A DNA stretch of 64,000 nt from JBCDJG01 sp038748065 (GCA_038748065.1 JBCDJG010000022.1:12927-76926); one strand, 5' to 3'; shown: positions 35,194 through 43,298, counted from the stretch's first letter. Numbers and translations are program-made. Notes: generated by a model not told the origin, from the letters alone.

Positions 35194-35275
35194 TATTCAT
35201 TCCTTGTAGTACGCATGGGATTAGCTCCCAATCTATGTGCTGCACCTTGGGCATGCCACGAATAAGTGGAGAAAA

Positions 35276-35330
35276 GCGCAGTTTTTCAGTAGGGCGGGAA
35301 ATTGGACAAAAGTTAAGAAAAAACTTGCGC
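35276..35330. repeat. Imperfect inverted repeat after the DoxX gene
   Basis: Arms GCGCAGTTTTT (35276-35286) and AAAAAACTTGCGC (35318-35330) are complementary apart from a single-base bulge, with a 31-base loop. It begins 2 bp beyond the DoxX stop and may be a weak terminator or the end structure of the AT-rich gene block. Confidence 0.45.
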
Positions 35331-35332
35331 TC

Positions 35333-35734
35333 TCACTTCGAGTTTGAATCTTCAGCCTCAAGCTGCCGTAGAGCAACGACTGCGAGCGCTATCATGCCAA
35401 GGTTCGTGGATACTGGATTGAATGCACCCGTGAGCATGGCGGGGGTAACCAGTACCACGAAAACAAGCAGTGCCAGCATTGCAAACACCGTAGTGTAAAG
35501 AGGCCAACGGCGCCGCCAAAACACCAACACCGATAAACCAATGAACACCTCAACCAGCCCCGCGACCTTCGCCAACACGACCGCCTGCCCTGCGGAAAGG
35601 CCGAGCGACATGTTCATTATCAACTCATCGGCGTGCGGGCCGAGCAACTTCGGCACAATACCGTGGTAACACCAGATAAACGCAATGGATAGACGACAAA
35701 TAGCGTATGTGGAAACCCGGCTATGAATCGCCAT
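35333..35734 (-). CDS. DoxX-like membrane protein
   Basis: A 133-residue integral membrane protein with four predicted helices and the DoxX-like opening AICRLSIAFIWCYHGIVPKLLGPHADEL. Further helices are AVVLAKVAGLVEVFIGLSVLVFW and LLVFVVLVTPAMLTGAF. Members of this group are often encoded beside DCC-family proteins, as here, where the genes overlap by 14 bp. The ATG at 35734 is preferred over an upstream start that would overlap the neighbour by 59 bp. A redox or quinol-related role is only a family suggestion. Confidence 0.8.
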   Translation of the reverse strand: MAIHSRVSTYAICRLSIAFIWCYHGIVPKLLGPHADELIMNMSLGLSAGQAVVLAKVAGLVEVFIGLSVLVFWRRRWPLYTTVFAMLALLVFVVLVTPAMLTGAFNPVSTNLGMIALAVVALRQLEAEDSNSK

Positions 35735-36164
35735 CAAGGAACCGCGCTTTGTGATCCGGGCTAGGGATGACGCAGGCATCGTACTTGCCGAAGAGTGTAT
35801 AGCGGTTGAGAGCGATGCGGTCGTACATCCAGTCGCGGATAAATGGCGGAATCACCCAAAACACACAGATTAAGGGCCAGGGAAAAGGCAGCCTTCCGAC
35901 AACCCGGAAGAACGCGGTTGATTTCGTATAGATTTCGGGCCCTTCCACAAGCAGCATCGTTTCATATACGTCCAGCGGAAAACCATGCCAAGCCAGTATA
36001 TCTTGCCCCTCTTTGGACTGAACGGTTACCAACTTGAAACAGTGCTCCCGATCATAGCGAATCAGAAACTTCGCCCACGCGGAACAAAGCTTACAAACCC
36101 CGTCGAAGAGCACGACTCGATCAGTGGGGCCTACGCGGGGGGCTGTTTCTTGATTAGTATTCAT
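35721..36164 (-). CDS. DCC-family thiol-disulfide oxidoreductase-like protein (DUF393)
   Basis: A 147-residue protein with the family signature VVLFDGVCKLCSAWAKFLIR, whose D-G-V-C-x-x-C is the presumed redox site. Later LLVEGPEIYTKSTAFFRVVGRL and RIALNRYTLFGKYDAC are also typical. The ATG at 36164 is used; a GTG three codons upstream is possible and neither has a clear ribosome site. A plausible extended -10 (TGGTAAAAT, box at 36185 to 36180) lies just upstream, giving a very short leader. Probably co-transcribed with the DoxX gene. Confidence 0.85.
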   Translation of the reverse strand: MNTNQETAPRVGPTDRVVLFDGVCKLCSAWAKFLIRYDREHCFKLVTVQSKEGQDILAWHGFPLDVYETMLLVEGPEIYTKSTAFFRVVGRLPFPWPLICVFWVIPPFIRDWMYDRIALNRYTLFGKYDACVIPSPDHKARFLDGDS

Positions 36165-36246
36165 AACAGACACTACACGATTTTACCACAACGGTTCACG
36201 ACATCTGATCTACCCGCTGTAGTTCGGGGCGCACTGCCTTCTCTTG

Positions 36247-36873
36247 TCAAGCATCACTGAACTTACGCCTCTTACCACTTCTCTTATACTTGCTCTGGTA
36301 ATCGCGACGTTGCTTGGTTATTTCGTAGAGCACGATTCCGGAAGTGGTCCCAAGATTCAGACTCTCGATCATTCCAAACATAGGGATACTCACACACATT
36401 TCGCTGCTCTCTACGGCAAGGTCGCTAATTCCCCTGGACTCGTTGCCAAACCATACGGCGAGCTTTGTATATTTGGTATAGTCTGCTTCGTGAAGCACTA
36501 CGTGCTTCTCGCCCTTTACATGCGGAGACGTTACGACTGACTTAAAGCGGTTCTTCTCAAGATGTGCCAGACAGTCCTCGGTGCTATCAAAGCGTTTGAC
36601 AAAACTCCACTTCACGGCAGAAACGGAAGTCTTGGAGAGAGACTTCCGCTCCCTCATCTCCTGCCAGTCTTCGGGTAATGCTCTTCGGGAATCAACAATG
36701 TATGTCTTTTCTACTCCAAGAGCGCTGACGTTCCGGATCACGGTGCCAATGTTTCGGACATCGTTTGGTTCCTCGATTACCGCGATAAGGTTTTTGCACT
36801 GATAGGGCTTGATCTCGTCGGCACGCCGACGCGCATCGCTTTTAGCGCCTTTTTCAGTTACGGAACTAGTCAC
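36247..36873 (-). CDS. TrmH/SpoU-family RNA methyltransferase
   Basis: A 2'-O-ribose methyltransferase of the SPOUT fold, about 208 residues from the GTG at 36873 (a TTG at 36906 would add 11 codons). Motif 1 is NLIAVIEEPNDVRNIGTVIRN, motif 2 LAVWFGNESRGISDLAV, and motif 3 IPMFGMIESLNLGTTSGIVL, forming the knotted SAM site. The C-terminus is basic (SKYKRSGKRRKF), suited to RNA binding. Whether the target is tRNA or rRNA is not evident. It lies in a block of low-GC small genes and may be an acquired copy. Confidence 0.88.
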   Translation of the reverse strand: MTSSVTEKGAKSDARRRADEIKPYQCKNLIAVIEEPNDVRNIGTVIRNVSALGVEKTYIVDSRRALPEDWQEMRERKSLSKTSVSAVKWSFVKRFDSTEDCLAHLEKNRFKSVVTSPHVKGEKHVVLHEADYTKYTKLAVWFGNESRGISDLAVESSEMCVSIPMFGMIESLNLGTTSGIVLYEITKQRRDYQSKYKRSGKRRKFSDA

Positions 36874-36938
36874 GAGAATCGAGCCTCTAGGCTGATACCA
36901 AACCAATTTCTTGAAACAGTAGACCAGATTCTCAAGAC

Positions 36939-37388
36939 TTATGCTCCTGATGGCAGGACAAATTTCTCGTCTTCATCGATTATCTCGCCTGTAGCCAACC
37001 AGCCCTTGGCAACGTAAAGCCTGTATGCGCGTAAGTTAGGATCTGGCGTTGTTAATAACCATAGTTCCCGGTGGCCCCTCGAAAAAAGCCAACTCTCAAC
37101 CTTGTGCAGAAGTTGAGTGCCAATACCAAGACCTTCAAATTCAGGTCGAACGGCTATCACTGTGAGCTCCCCGGTATCTCCGTCACCCATCGCAAATCCC
37201 ACTGCCTTCCCTTCTACCTCTCCGATCCAACCACGAGCAGAACCATTCATCGCCTCATCCAAGGAGTCTGGTGTTAGCCCATACTCCTCCTCAAGCTCGG
37301 CTAGCGTGAGCGCGTTCTCGAGGGTGGACGTTCGGATTGAGAATGCGTCTCGAATATCGGCGGCTGTCATAGCCCTAATCCTGAACAT
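36939..37388 (-). CDS. GNAT-family acetyltransferase
   Basis: A 149-residue single-domain N-acetyltransferase. The acetyl-CoA loop is in TVIAVRPEFEGLGIGTQLLHKVESWL (residues ~76-101; the Q/R-x-x-G-x-G/A pattern is EGLGIGTQ). The C-terminal strand-helix-strand has NLRAYRLYVAKGWLATGEI. The acceptor is unknown. Resistance-type GNAT genes are common passengers in cassette arrays, which fits the surroundings, but there is no evidence for a drug substrate. Confidence 0.88.
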   Translation of the reverse strand: MFRIRAMTAADIRDAFSIRTSTLENALTLAELEEEYGLTPDSLDEAMNGSARGWIGEVEGKAVGFAMGDGDTGELTVIAVRPEFEGLGIGTQLLHKVESWLFSRGHRELWLLTTPDPNLRAYRLYVAKGWLATGEIIDEDEKFVLPSGA

Positions 37389-37486
37389 ATCCGCCAGCTA
37401 TGAATAACATATGAAAGATTCACCAGGGCCGCAATTTTTGTGCGCCACTGCTCGCCTGATGGTGTGAGCGCCCAAACTGCATAGAG

Positions 37487-37693
37487 CTATCTATTAACCT
37501 TGTAGCAAAGGTAACCAATATGAATCGATGGCAGGATGGCTGGCGCTCCAATCGCAAAAGAAGCAGAAACTCGCCGCGCGGGCCAATATTGCACCAAAGA
37601 CTGCTCCCAGACTCTTGTACCCGCATGAGAAAGTTCTCCAATGCCGAACAGAACAAATAGAGAAGCAAGGCCAACTAAACAAAGAAACCACAT
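37487..37693 (-). CDS. Possible small membrane protein
   Basis: A 68-residue frame beginning MWFLCLVGLASLFVLFGIGE, with a second hydrophobic stretch ASFAIGAPAILPSIHIGYL. Two membrane helices are plausible and the gap between the GNAT and TSUP genes otherwise lacks a gene. No close ribosome site is seen. A different frame on the same strand is also open for 65 codons but looks less protein-like. No family recognised. Confidence 0.4.
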   Translation of the reverse strand: MWFLCLVGLASLFVLFGIGELSHAGTRVWEQSLVQYWPARRVSASFAIGAPAILPSIHIGYLCYKVNR

Positions 37694-37797
37694 CAAATTT
37701 AGTCGTCTTAATGACGATTCCTAAGCTTTAAAGTAACCAAAGAAACTAGCAGTAAGCCAGCTCAGAGCGCATAAGCAGACAATGAAAAGCAGAACGT

Positions 37798-38514
37798 TCA
37801 TGAACCATCAACGACTAGGTAAGCCACACTCAGAACGGTAACGACCAGAATAGCTGCTCGAGAAAATCCGCTATCAATTACTGGCGCGATGAACCTACCT
37901 AAGAAAACACCCAATAGTGTGCCAGGCAATAGATACGAAGACATCGCGAATGTATTGCTCGTAACAAGACCTACCCACCATAGGGCCGCAAGAGAAAGTG
38001 CGCTTCCAACAAGGAACACTGAAGACAAAACCGCACGAATTTTTGGACCCTCTTCGTGCTGATACAAGAGAGCTATTGGCGCACCGCCCATGCCGGTGGC
38101 AGTTCCTAGCACATTCGAAAGCACACCTGACAGAAACTGGCTGGTAGAGTTAAGAGGTACCGATAGTTTTGTAAGGGATACCAAGAGTCCAACGGCAACA
38201 GTAGCACCCACGAGGTAGGCAAAAAAAGCGCGGTCTATGCTTGCAACTATGTGCGCGCCCACAGGCGCACCAATCAAGAAACCCAACAGCAGAGGCCAGA
38301 TTCTCTGACCAACGAGGGCAAGTCGATTTTGAACAGCGACAAGAGCCATCGCGAGGAGACTTGCGAGTATTAAAGGCGCCGGAACAAATTGGGCGTCAAT
38401 GATGAGTAGCAGCGGGACAGCGAACAGACCGAATCCGTACCCGACCGACGACTGAAGGACTGAGGCCAGCACCATCACCAGAGAGGACTGAACAAATAGA
38501 GCAAGGTCAAGCAT
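37798..38514 (-). CDS. TSUP-family membrane permease (sulfite exporter TauE/SafE-like)
   Basis: A 238-residue integral membrane protein with about eight helices. It has the paired repeat typical of the family: SVGYGFGLFAVPLLLIIDAQFVPAPLILASLL in the first half and LSGVLSNVLGTATGMGGAPIALLYQ in the second, with PLLLGFLIGAPVGAHIV between. Members move organic or inorganic sulfur anions or short carboxylates; the cargo here is unknown. The ATG at 38514 (MLDLALFVQSS) is preferred to an upstream start that would run into the spacer. Confidence 0.82.
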   Translation of the reverse strand: MLDLALFVQSSLVMVLASVLQSSVGYGFGLFAVPLLLIIDAQFVPAPLILASLLAMALVAVQNRLALVGQRIWPLLLGFLIGAPVGAHIVASIDRAFFAYLVGATVAVGLLVSLTKLSVPLNSTSQFLSGVLSNVLGTATGMGGAPIALLYQHEEGPKIRAVLSSVFLVGSALSLAALWWVGLVTSNTFAMSSYLLPGTLLGVFLGRFIAPVIDSGFSRAAILVVTVLSVAYLVVDGS

Positions 38515-38585
38515 GCGAAAAAAACTCCAAGCAGAGCACCGCGCAAGGGGGTCCCAGTGCAAAAAGCCCCTCCTGACTTAGCGTG

Positions 38586-39044
38586 TTATGTGTCGCTATC
38601 ATTGAGGTCAACCAGCTTGGTGGCGTCGCCGTTGATAACCAAGCGCTTATTGAGGTCGGGATAGTCAACCGTGTCCTTCTCAAGTCGCTGGCCAAATAGG
38701 AGATACGTGGCGTTTTCGGCGCTGATGTTTCTCATCAGATGCGGCTCACCCCCGGCGATGTGACCGACGAAGTCACCCGCGTTGAGAGTGTGCAGTTCGC
38801 TCCCCAAGCGCAGTTCTAGAGTTCCAGTGAGCATGTAGATGCACTCTTCTTCATTGTGATGAAAGTGAAACTCCGTTGAGGTTTTTCCGGGCTCAATTTC
38901 TACGTGTTGAACGCCCAATTTCTCCAGACCAACGTGTGCGCTCAGGCACTTGCAGACTCGAACGGCATTCTCATTGAGGAAATGAACACGCGTGTCTGGC
39001 GCCATGGCCTCAAGCGTTTTTTGGGTAACTACGGCTCGATTCAT
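38586..39044 (-). CDS. Cupin-domain protein
   Basis: A 152-residue single-cupin protein. Motif 1 is STEFHFHHNEEECIYMLTG, giving the His-x-His...Glu metal ligands, followed by LELRLGSELHTLNAGDFVGHIAGGEPHLMRNIS with the His of motif 2. Such small cupins bind a metal and a sugar, amino acid or similar ligand, or serve as sensory subunits; the function is unassigned. A strong GGAGGA ribosome site precedes the ATG. The stop codon is embedded in CATAACACGC, an 8-bp part of which (TAACACGC) recurs after the DUF3592 gene. Confidence 0.85.
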   Translation of the reverse strand: MNRAVVTQKTLEAMAPDTRVHFLNENAVRVCKCLSAHVGLEKLGVQHVEIEPGKTSTEFHFHHNEEECIYMLTGTLELRLGSELHTLNAGDFVGHIAGGEPHLMRNISAENATYLLFGQRLEKDTVDYPDLNKRLVINGDATKLVDLNDSDT

Positions 39045-39168
39045 GATTCCTCCAGAATGCGTATCTGTAACAGCAGGGTTGCCACGCTGATGAGAACTTG
39101 CGCTCCAACTCTGCGTAAGGCACCAGTGTTCGATTCACCGGCTTTAGTACGCTTGCTGCTTTGCCGCC

Positions 39169-39507
39169 TCAGGTCGAAAGCCTGAATACAAGCTCACTTG
39201 ATGCTCCTTCAGGGATAACGCGTAAATCTATACCGCTCAGTTCCCGCACTCTCTCGCAGAACCAGAGAACGAATGGGTCGTCCAGACTTGATAGCTTGGA
39301 AAACCCTTGGTCAAGGCTCTCGCCTTCCGCAATCGCAACAACATAGGATTTACCGTCTATTTCCTGGTAGTACCATTCTTCAACGGGATTGCCAAAGTGC
39401 GAAAGAAAACTACTTCTCTCTTCCTGTGGCCAGTTGGAAACTCCCTCAATGAGTTCGAGAAGCTTTTCTTTACTGCTAACCGGGAAAATTCGCACTGCTC
39501 GTTGCAT
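39169..39507 (-). CDS. Uncharacterised small soluble protein
   Basis: A 112-residue hydrophilic protein with no motif that I recognise. The sequence opens MQRAVRIFPVSSKEKLLELI and contains EEWYYQEIDGKSYVVAIAEG, suggesting a small alpha/beta domain. A good AGGAG ribosome site eight bases before the ATG, and amino acid use like a normal protein, support a real gene. It sits between the cupin and DUF3592 genes with spacers of about 125 and 160 bp, as in the rest of the block. Confidence 0.7.
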   Translation of the reverse strand: MQRAVRIFPVSSKEKLLELIEGVSNWPQEERSSFLSHFGNPVEEWYYQEIDGKSYVVAIAEGESLDQGFSKLSSLDDPFVLWFCERVRELSGIDLRVIPEGASSELVFRLST

Positions 39508-39593
39508 TAATGTACTCCTGACTAAAACAAGTGTGCCGTTTAGCGCTTACTCTAACCTACCGAAAACCGCGTAGCGCTTTGTAAGTCGAGGCC

Positions 39594-39606
39594 ACGGAGT
39601 GAGCGT
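39594..39606. repeat. 13-bp direct repeat, copy 1
   Basis: ACGGAGTGAGCGT occurs here, after the DUF3592 gene, and again at 41411-41423 just beyond the last gene of the block. Both copies lie in spacers rather than in genes. Confidence 0.5.
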
Positions 39607-39669
39607 CGAATGGCGGGCGTGTTACGTTTTTCACTGAACTTCCGTCTAATGTGTAAGCGTTTCGCGACG

Positions 39670-40494
39670 CTATCTGATGTAGGCCTCTACTATAAAGGCC
39701 TTGTTGGGTTTGCTGTTACTGTAAACCACATTTACCTTTTGGCCTGGCTGAAGATGATTTGTCAGCCATCTATTTCTTACTTCACACTCAGCCTCGATAG
39801 TTTGCTCGTTTGAGCTCGTGAACTTAAAAATGAGTTTACTGCTGGGTACCGTGACTCCGGGAGAAAACGACGCTTTTCCTTCTTTAACGAATATCAGTTC
39901 TCCCTCCGCCCATCTGCCGTTTTTGTATAGTTTTCTATGGCCCAAAGCCCGCTTGATATCTGGCACGAGTGTGGGTGCAAACATGAACAAAAAGACTAAA
40001 AAGACCAATGGGAGAGTTAAGAAGAACCCTAAAGATGGAGCGACCCCGGCCAATCTTGACTCTATGTCACTAACAGTAGGGTCTTCCGCCAAGTACGAGA
40101 CAGTGACAGTATCTCCTTTCTCCAGGTCGCAAGAAGGAGAGTTTTCTTTCACAGCGCTATCTCCCGAGTAGGTGAGGCCCTCTGCGGATTTGAACTCATA
40201 ATATAGTCGAGAGCACGAGGAGCCACTGGAGACTGCCTCGTTGGAGTGAACAATAGCCTGTGTATGAGTACCCTCTGCCTTTAGGCGGGCCGCGGCCGCA
40301 ACGTCAATTTGGCTGGCGAAACCGATCACCAGGGGGAGGAGGAAGAAGACGCCAATAAACAAAACTAAAAACATCGGGGAAGCGCTGAGTATACTCTTTA
40401 CAGCGAGGCCTTGGAGCTCGGAAGGGTTCCTTTGAGGATCCTTTCTTAGCTTTTCTATTTCCCTTTCAAACAACTTGATGTCTCTAAAATGCAA
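39670..40494 (-). CDS. DUF3592-type membrane protein
   Basis: About 274 residues from a TTG at 40494; the exact start is uncertain (TTG 40473 or GTG 40572 are alternatives). A charged N-terminus is followed by a helix MFLVLFIGVFFLLPLVIGFA and then an extracytoplasmic beta domain (THTQAIVHSNEAVSSGSSCS to GDTVTVSYLAEDPTVSDI). A second helix LGFFLTLPLVFLVFLFMFAP precedes a second, related beta domain ending PGQKVNVVYSNSKPNKAFIV. The repeated xVxVxY-xPxxP pattern is characteristic of DUF3592 proteins. Function unknown. Confidence 0.7.
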   Translation of the reverse strand: MHFRDIKLFEREIEKLRKDPQRNPSELQGLAVKSILSASPMFLVLFIGVFFLLPLVIGFASQIDVAAAARLKAEGTHTQAIVHSNEAVSSGSSCSRLYYEFKSAEGLTYSGDSAVKENSPSCDLEKGDTVTVSYLAEDPTVSDIESRLAGVAPSLGFFLTLPLVFLVFLFMFAPTLVPDIKRALGHRKLYKNGRWAEGELIFVKEGKASFSPGVTVPSSKLIFKFTSSNEQTIEAECEVRNRWLTNHLQPGQKVNVVYSNSKPNKAFIVEAYIR

Positions 40495-40568
40495 GGCCTG
40501 GGGCTGCGATGTGAACGTGCAGCGCTTTGGGCGTCCGCCGACCGAAGGGAGCGTAATGCCCGCCTTTG

Positions 40569-40895
40569 TCACGCGACTTGGCTTGCACTGATCTTTAACC
40601 CCAGTATACCAATGACAATTAATGCTATACACGCAATGCGCAATAAGGTGGCAGCTTCACCGAACCAAACCATACCTCCGATCGCAATACCCACAGCACC
40701 GATACCTGTCCAAACTGCATAAGCTGTTCCCATCGGAAGGTGCTTAAGTGCATAAGCTAAACAAGCAAAACTGATGCAAGCCGTAATGCCAAAGAAGACG
40801 GAGGGCCACAGTTTAGTGAAGCCGTCGGAATGCTTCAGGGCGACTGCCCAGGCGATCTCAAACAAACCGGCCACAATCAAAACCACCCAAGCCAT
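40569..40895 (-). CDS. gdx: Small multidrug resistance family protein, guanidinium exporter (Gdx/SugE) type
   Basis: A 108-residue four-helix protein that dimerises to exchange guanidinium-type cations for protons. Glu13 in VLIVAGLFEIAWAVALK is the coupling residue. TAYAVWTGIGAVG is the second signature, and the whole sequence is close to E. coli SugE as I recall it, so the Gdx subtype is preferred over EmrE/Qac drug pumps. A clear AGGAG ribosome site precedes the ATG. No guanidine riboswitch was seen upstream; instead the upstream spacer contains an attC-like inverted repeat. SMR genes are frequent integron cassettes. Confidence 0.88.
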   Translation of the reverse strand: MAWVVLIVAGLFEIAWAVALKHSDGFTKLWPSVFFGITACISFACLAYALKHLPMGTAYAVWTGIGAVGIAIGGMVWFGEAATLLRIACIALIVIGILGLKISASQVA

Positions 40896-40933
40896 TCCGC
40901 TACTCCTCTCCGGCCATATAACGCCGCCAGCAG

Positions 40934-40968
40934 CGGGCGCACAGAACGCGCCGTGGTTTGGGCGCCCG
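40934..40968. repeat. Inverted repeat upstream of gdx, attC-like
   Basis: Perfect 7-bp arms CGGGCGC (40934-40940) and GCGCCCG (40962-40968) with a 21-base loop. On the minus strand the structure ends in GCTGCTGGCGGCGTTATAT, with GTTATAT resembling the conserved GTTRRRY core of integron attC sites, directly before the gdx gene. The matching RYYYAAC core on the other side is not convincing, so this is a candidate only. Confidence 0.4.
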
Positions 40969-41006
40969 GCAACCGGATAGCGCGAAATGGCTAGCCGTCT
41001 TAAGTG

Positions 41007-41387
41007 TCATGCCAAGCTCTTACCGTACATGCTAAGCACTTCGGTAGCATTGCGTGCCCTACAAGTGTAGACGAGTGTATACCCTCTATCTTCTAGCCTA
41101 CGCGCCCTCCACTTATTGGATTTAGCTGGGTAGATATAAACGTGAAACAAAACAGCGGAAGTGGCAGCCAGGAAGAGAGTTATGTTTGAGAGCACCCCTT
41201 CTGGGAGCTCAATACCTAGGAGAAAAGCGAAGCTTATTAGAGTCCAGACCAGAAGATAGGGGCCCAACGTTCCGGTGACGAGCGCCCAGGCAGGGCCCAA
41301 AAGAAGCGCGAGCAAAGAGTAACCAGTCGGCAGCACTTCCCACGGGCCATCTTCCATCGAGTAGAGACTATAGCTGCGAGTGAGCAC
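41007..41387 (-). CDS. DUF2628-like membrane protein
   Basis: A 126-residue protein from GTG 41387. A short strand (RSYSLY) and GPWEVLPTGYSLLALLLGPAWALV precede two or three hydrophobic helices. The C-terminal AKSNKWRARRLEDRGYTLVYTCRARNATEVL matches the DUF2628 pattern of small inner-membrane proteins. An internal ATG at 41357 would lose the conserved first strand. Function unknown. It is the first gene of the co-directional AT-richer block; the 232 bp upstream contain no gene. Confidence 0.65.
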   Translation of the reverse strand: MLTRSYSLYSMEDGPWEVLPTGYSLLALLLGPAWALVTGTLGPYLLVWTLISFAFLLGIELPEGVLSNITLFLAATSAVLFHVYIYPAKSNKWRARRLEDRGYTLVYTCRARNATEVLSMYGKSLA

Positions 41388-41410
41388 GATCTGACATTCA
41401 AAAGCTTGTT

Positions 41411-41423
41411 ACGGAGTGAGCGT
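41411..41423. repeat. 13-bp direct repeat, copy 2
   Basis: Second copy of ACGGAGTGAGCGT (see 39594-39606), located in the spacer between the DUF2628-like gene and the threonylcarbamoyl-AMP synthase gene, at the presumed right border of the AT-richer block. Confidence 0.5.
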
Positions 41424-41619
41424 GTTTTTACACATTGCAGGCACGGCTCTCCATTTGTATCCACCCTGGCAGAGGAATGTGCAAGTCTATACTCATTATC
41501 TCTCTATGAGGACGGCCTAAGTCGCAGCCCAATCCGCCGTTTCGGCTCGCGTCATAGGCGAGTGAACTACCCGCCATATCGACCTCCACGAACAGGGGCC
41601 GAACGGCCTGCGCCAGGCA

Positions 41620-42627
41620 CTAATCCACGCTGGTGTCGGACGCGCGGTGCTGCGATCGAGTCAGCCGATCGAGCACGCCTCGCCAGGCTTCGCCGGTAGG
41701 TGGCGGCTCAACCAGAATCGCCTTCGCGGCGGATTGATCGATCCGGAAGAGCGTATTGTAGAGCGCCTGCGCGTAGTCACCTGACCGCTCCGGCATCACC
41801 CATCTAAACTCGGGGGCAACGCCCGACCGCGTGAGCTGATGCCGGGCCCCCTCCGACCAGACCATGAAAGCGGTTTCTGCAGCCGCCTGCTCAATGCTTT
41901 CGCGATTAACGGGGGTCAGCTGTAATGGAGTGCGCGGCTGGTAGTGGGCCTTAACGTTGCCCGGAACAACGGCATCGTGCGCCTCCGGGTGCGCCACGGG
42001 GCGCCCAATCCGCCGGGCTATCTCGCTCGCCGTGATAGGGCCAGCCCGCAAGACGCGCGGGGTTTCGGCAGTCAAATCCAATATTGTGGATTCAAGGCCC
42101 AGCGCACAGGGTCCTCCCTCCAGCACGGCGGGAATACGCCCCTGCAAGCCATCCAAAGCCTGCTCGGCCGTTGTGGGGCTCAAGGCTTGATAGGGGTTGG
42201 CTGAAGGCGCAGCGAGCCCGGTACCAACGGCCTCGAGCACCGCGCGAAACACAGGGTGCTCGGGAACTCGAAGCGCAATGGTCTCTAGGCCGGCAGACAC
42301 CGCATCAGGTACAGCGGGCGATCGTTTCAGCACCACTGTTAGCGGGCCAGGCCAAAAAGCATCGGCCAAGGCCGCGAGGCAATCGGGTATCTCACTGGCC
42401 CAGTCGCTCACCCGCTCCGCATCGGCGACATGCACAATCAGCGGCCGGTTCGAGGGGCGCGCCTTGGCGGCGTATATACGGCCCACCGCCAGCGGGCTTC
42501 GGGCATCACCTGCCAGGCCGTAGACGGTTTCCGTCGGCAGAGCCACGACCTGCTCGTCCCGCAGCAGACGCACCGCCTCCGCAATGCCGGCCTCGCCTTT
42601 GAGGATGTCTGTCTTCATGGTGTCCAT
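41620..42627 (-). CDS. tsaC: L-threonylcarbamoyladenylate synthase, long (Sua5) form
   Basis: Makes threonylcarbamoyl-AMP for the universal t6A37 modification of ANN-decoding tRNAs. About 335 residues from ATG 42627 (ATG 42618 also possible). The YrdC domain has VVALPTETVYGLAGDA, KARPSNRPLIVHV and the substrate-closing GLAAPSANPYQALSPT. A linker rich in basic residues (RRIGRPVAHPEAHDAVVPGN) leads to a Sua5 C-terminal domain, absent from short E. coli TsaC. The gene is of normal high GC and marks the resumption of core chromosome right of the small-gene block. Confidence 0.92.
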   Translation of the reverse strand: MDTMKTDILKGEAGIAEAVRLLRDEQVVALPTETVYGLAGDARSPLAVGRIYAAKARPSNRPLIVHVADAERVSDWASEIPDCLAALADAFWPGPLTVVLKRSPAVPDAVSAGLETIALRVPEHPVFRAVLEAVGTGLAAPSANPYQALSPTTAEQALDGLQGRIPAVLEGGPCALGLESTILDLTAETPRVLRAGPITASEIARRIGRPVAHPEAHDAVVPGNVKAHYQPRTPLQLTPVNRESIEQAAAETAFMVWSEGARHQLTRSGVAPEFRWVMPERSGDYAQALYNTLFRIDQSAAKAILVEPPPTGEAWRGVLDRLTRSQHRASDTSVD

Positions 42628-42788
42628 CGCCGAATGATTGTACGCGGGAGATAGGCACAAAAGGCGCCCGAAAAGCGCGATATCTCGTACTTTTTACCGA
42701 TATTGACCCTGCTTGGAGCAGGGGTTAATCCGCCTGGTGACGCCCGTCGTACAATAGATCATTATTTGTACACCTACTTGATGTAAAG

Positions 42789-43049
42789 ATGATTAAGCAG
42801 AATCTCGGGGCCGTCGAGCGCAAGTTCCGCCTCGCATTTGGAATTATCCTGGCAATATGGGCCTTCGCTCAGCCCAGCATGGGCGTCCTTGAGTGGTTGG
42901 CGCTGCTAGCGGCCGCCTGTCTGATACTCAACTTCCTGTCCGGGCGTTGTTACCTCTGGAAGGCGCTTAATATGAACAGCTGTGATCGAGAGAACCAACA
43001 AAACAGCCCCAGCACCGACAAGCAAGGGAACGTGCTGCCCGATCAGTAG
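42789..43049 (+). CDS. DUF2892 (YgaP-type membrane domain) protein
   Basis: An 86-residue membrane protein. It opens MIKQNLGAVERKFRLAFGII, then has helices AIWAFAQPSMG and LEWLALLAAACLILNFL. The family pattern is N-x-G-x3-R...G, two helices, then a Cys-containing turn, here GRCYLWKALNMNSC. The tail is hydrophilic. Similar domains occur alone or fused to rhodanese; no partner is visible. It is divergent from tsaC. Confidence 0.8.
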   Translation: MIKQNLGAVERKFRLAFGIILAIWAFAQPSMGVLEWLALLAAACLILNFLSGRCYLWKALNMNSCDRENQQNSPSTDKQGNVLPDQ

Positions 43050-43076
43050 GCAGGGAGGCGTGCACCCGGGCAGGCC

Positions 43077-43298
43077 TCAAACCATCGCATCAACGTAGTC
43101 GTACTCGTCACCGCTAAGGTCCAAAACCGCACAGGTGCGCGCCTTGGATGTGCCTCGCGAACGCAGTTCAGCAAACACGCTAACGTTCAGGTAAAGCAGG
43201 ATCTCAGGGGAGATGGCCTGCGCATTTCTCACCATTCGCGGCTCGCACTGGCGGAATTGTATAGCCCGCTCTTCACCTGCCGTATGCCCTGCCATCAT
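43077..43298 (-). CDS. Possible small hypothetical protein
   Basis: A 73-residue frame from ATG 43298 (MMAGHTAGEERAIQFRQCEP onward, ending SGDEYDYVDAMV). It is soluble, with no family recognised. AGGTA precedes the start at an acceptable distance, and the acidic tail is unlike a random frame, but the evidence is limited. Confidence 0.4.
   Translation of the reverse strand: MMAGHTAGEERAIQFRQCEPRMVRNAQAISPEILLYLNVSVFAELRSRGTSKARTCAVLDLSGDEYDYVDAMV

Noticed and set aside
35276..35330. Treating the inverted repeat after DoxX as an intrinsic terminator
   Set aside because: The 31-base loop is too long and the following T-run is short; kept only as a repeat.
35333..41387. Calling the small-gene block a true integron
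   Set aside because: No integrase, attI or convincing full attC pair (RYYYAAC with GTTRRRY) was seen; reported only as cassette-like.
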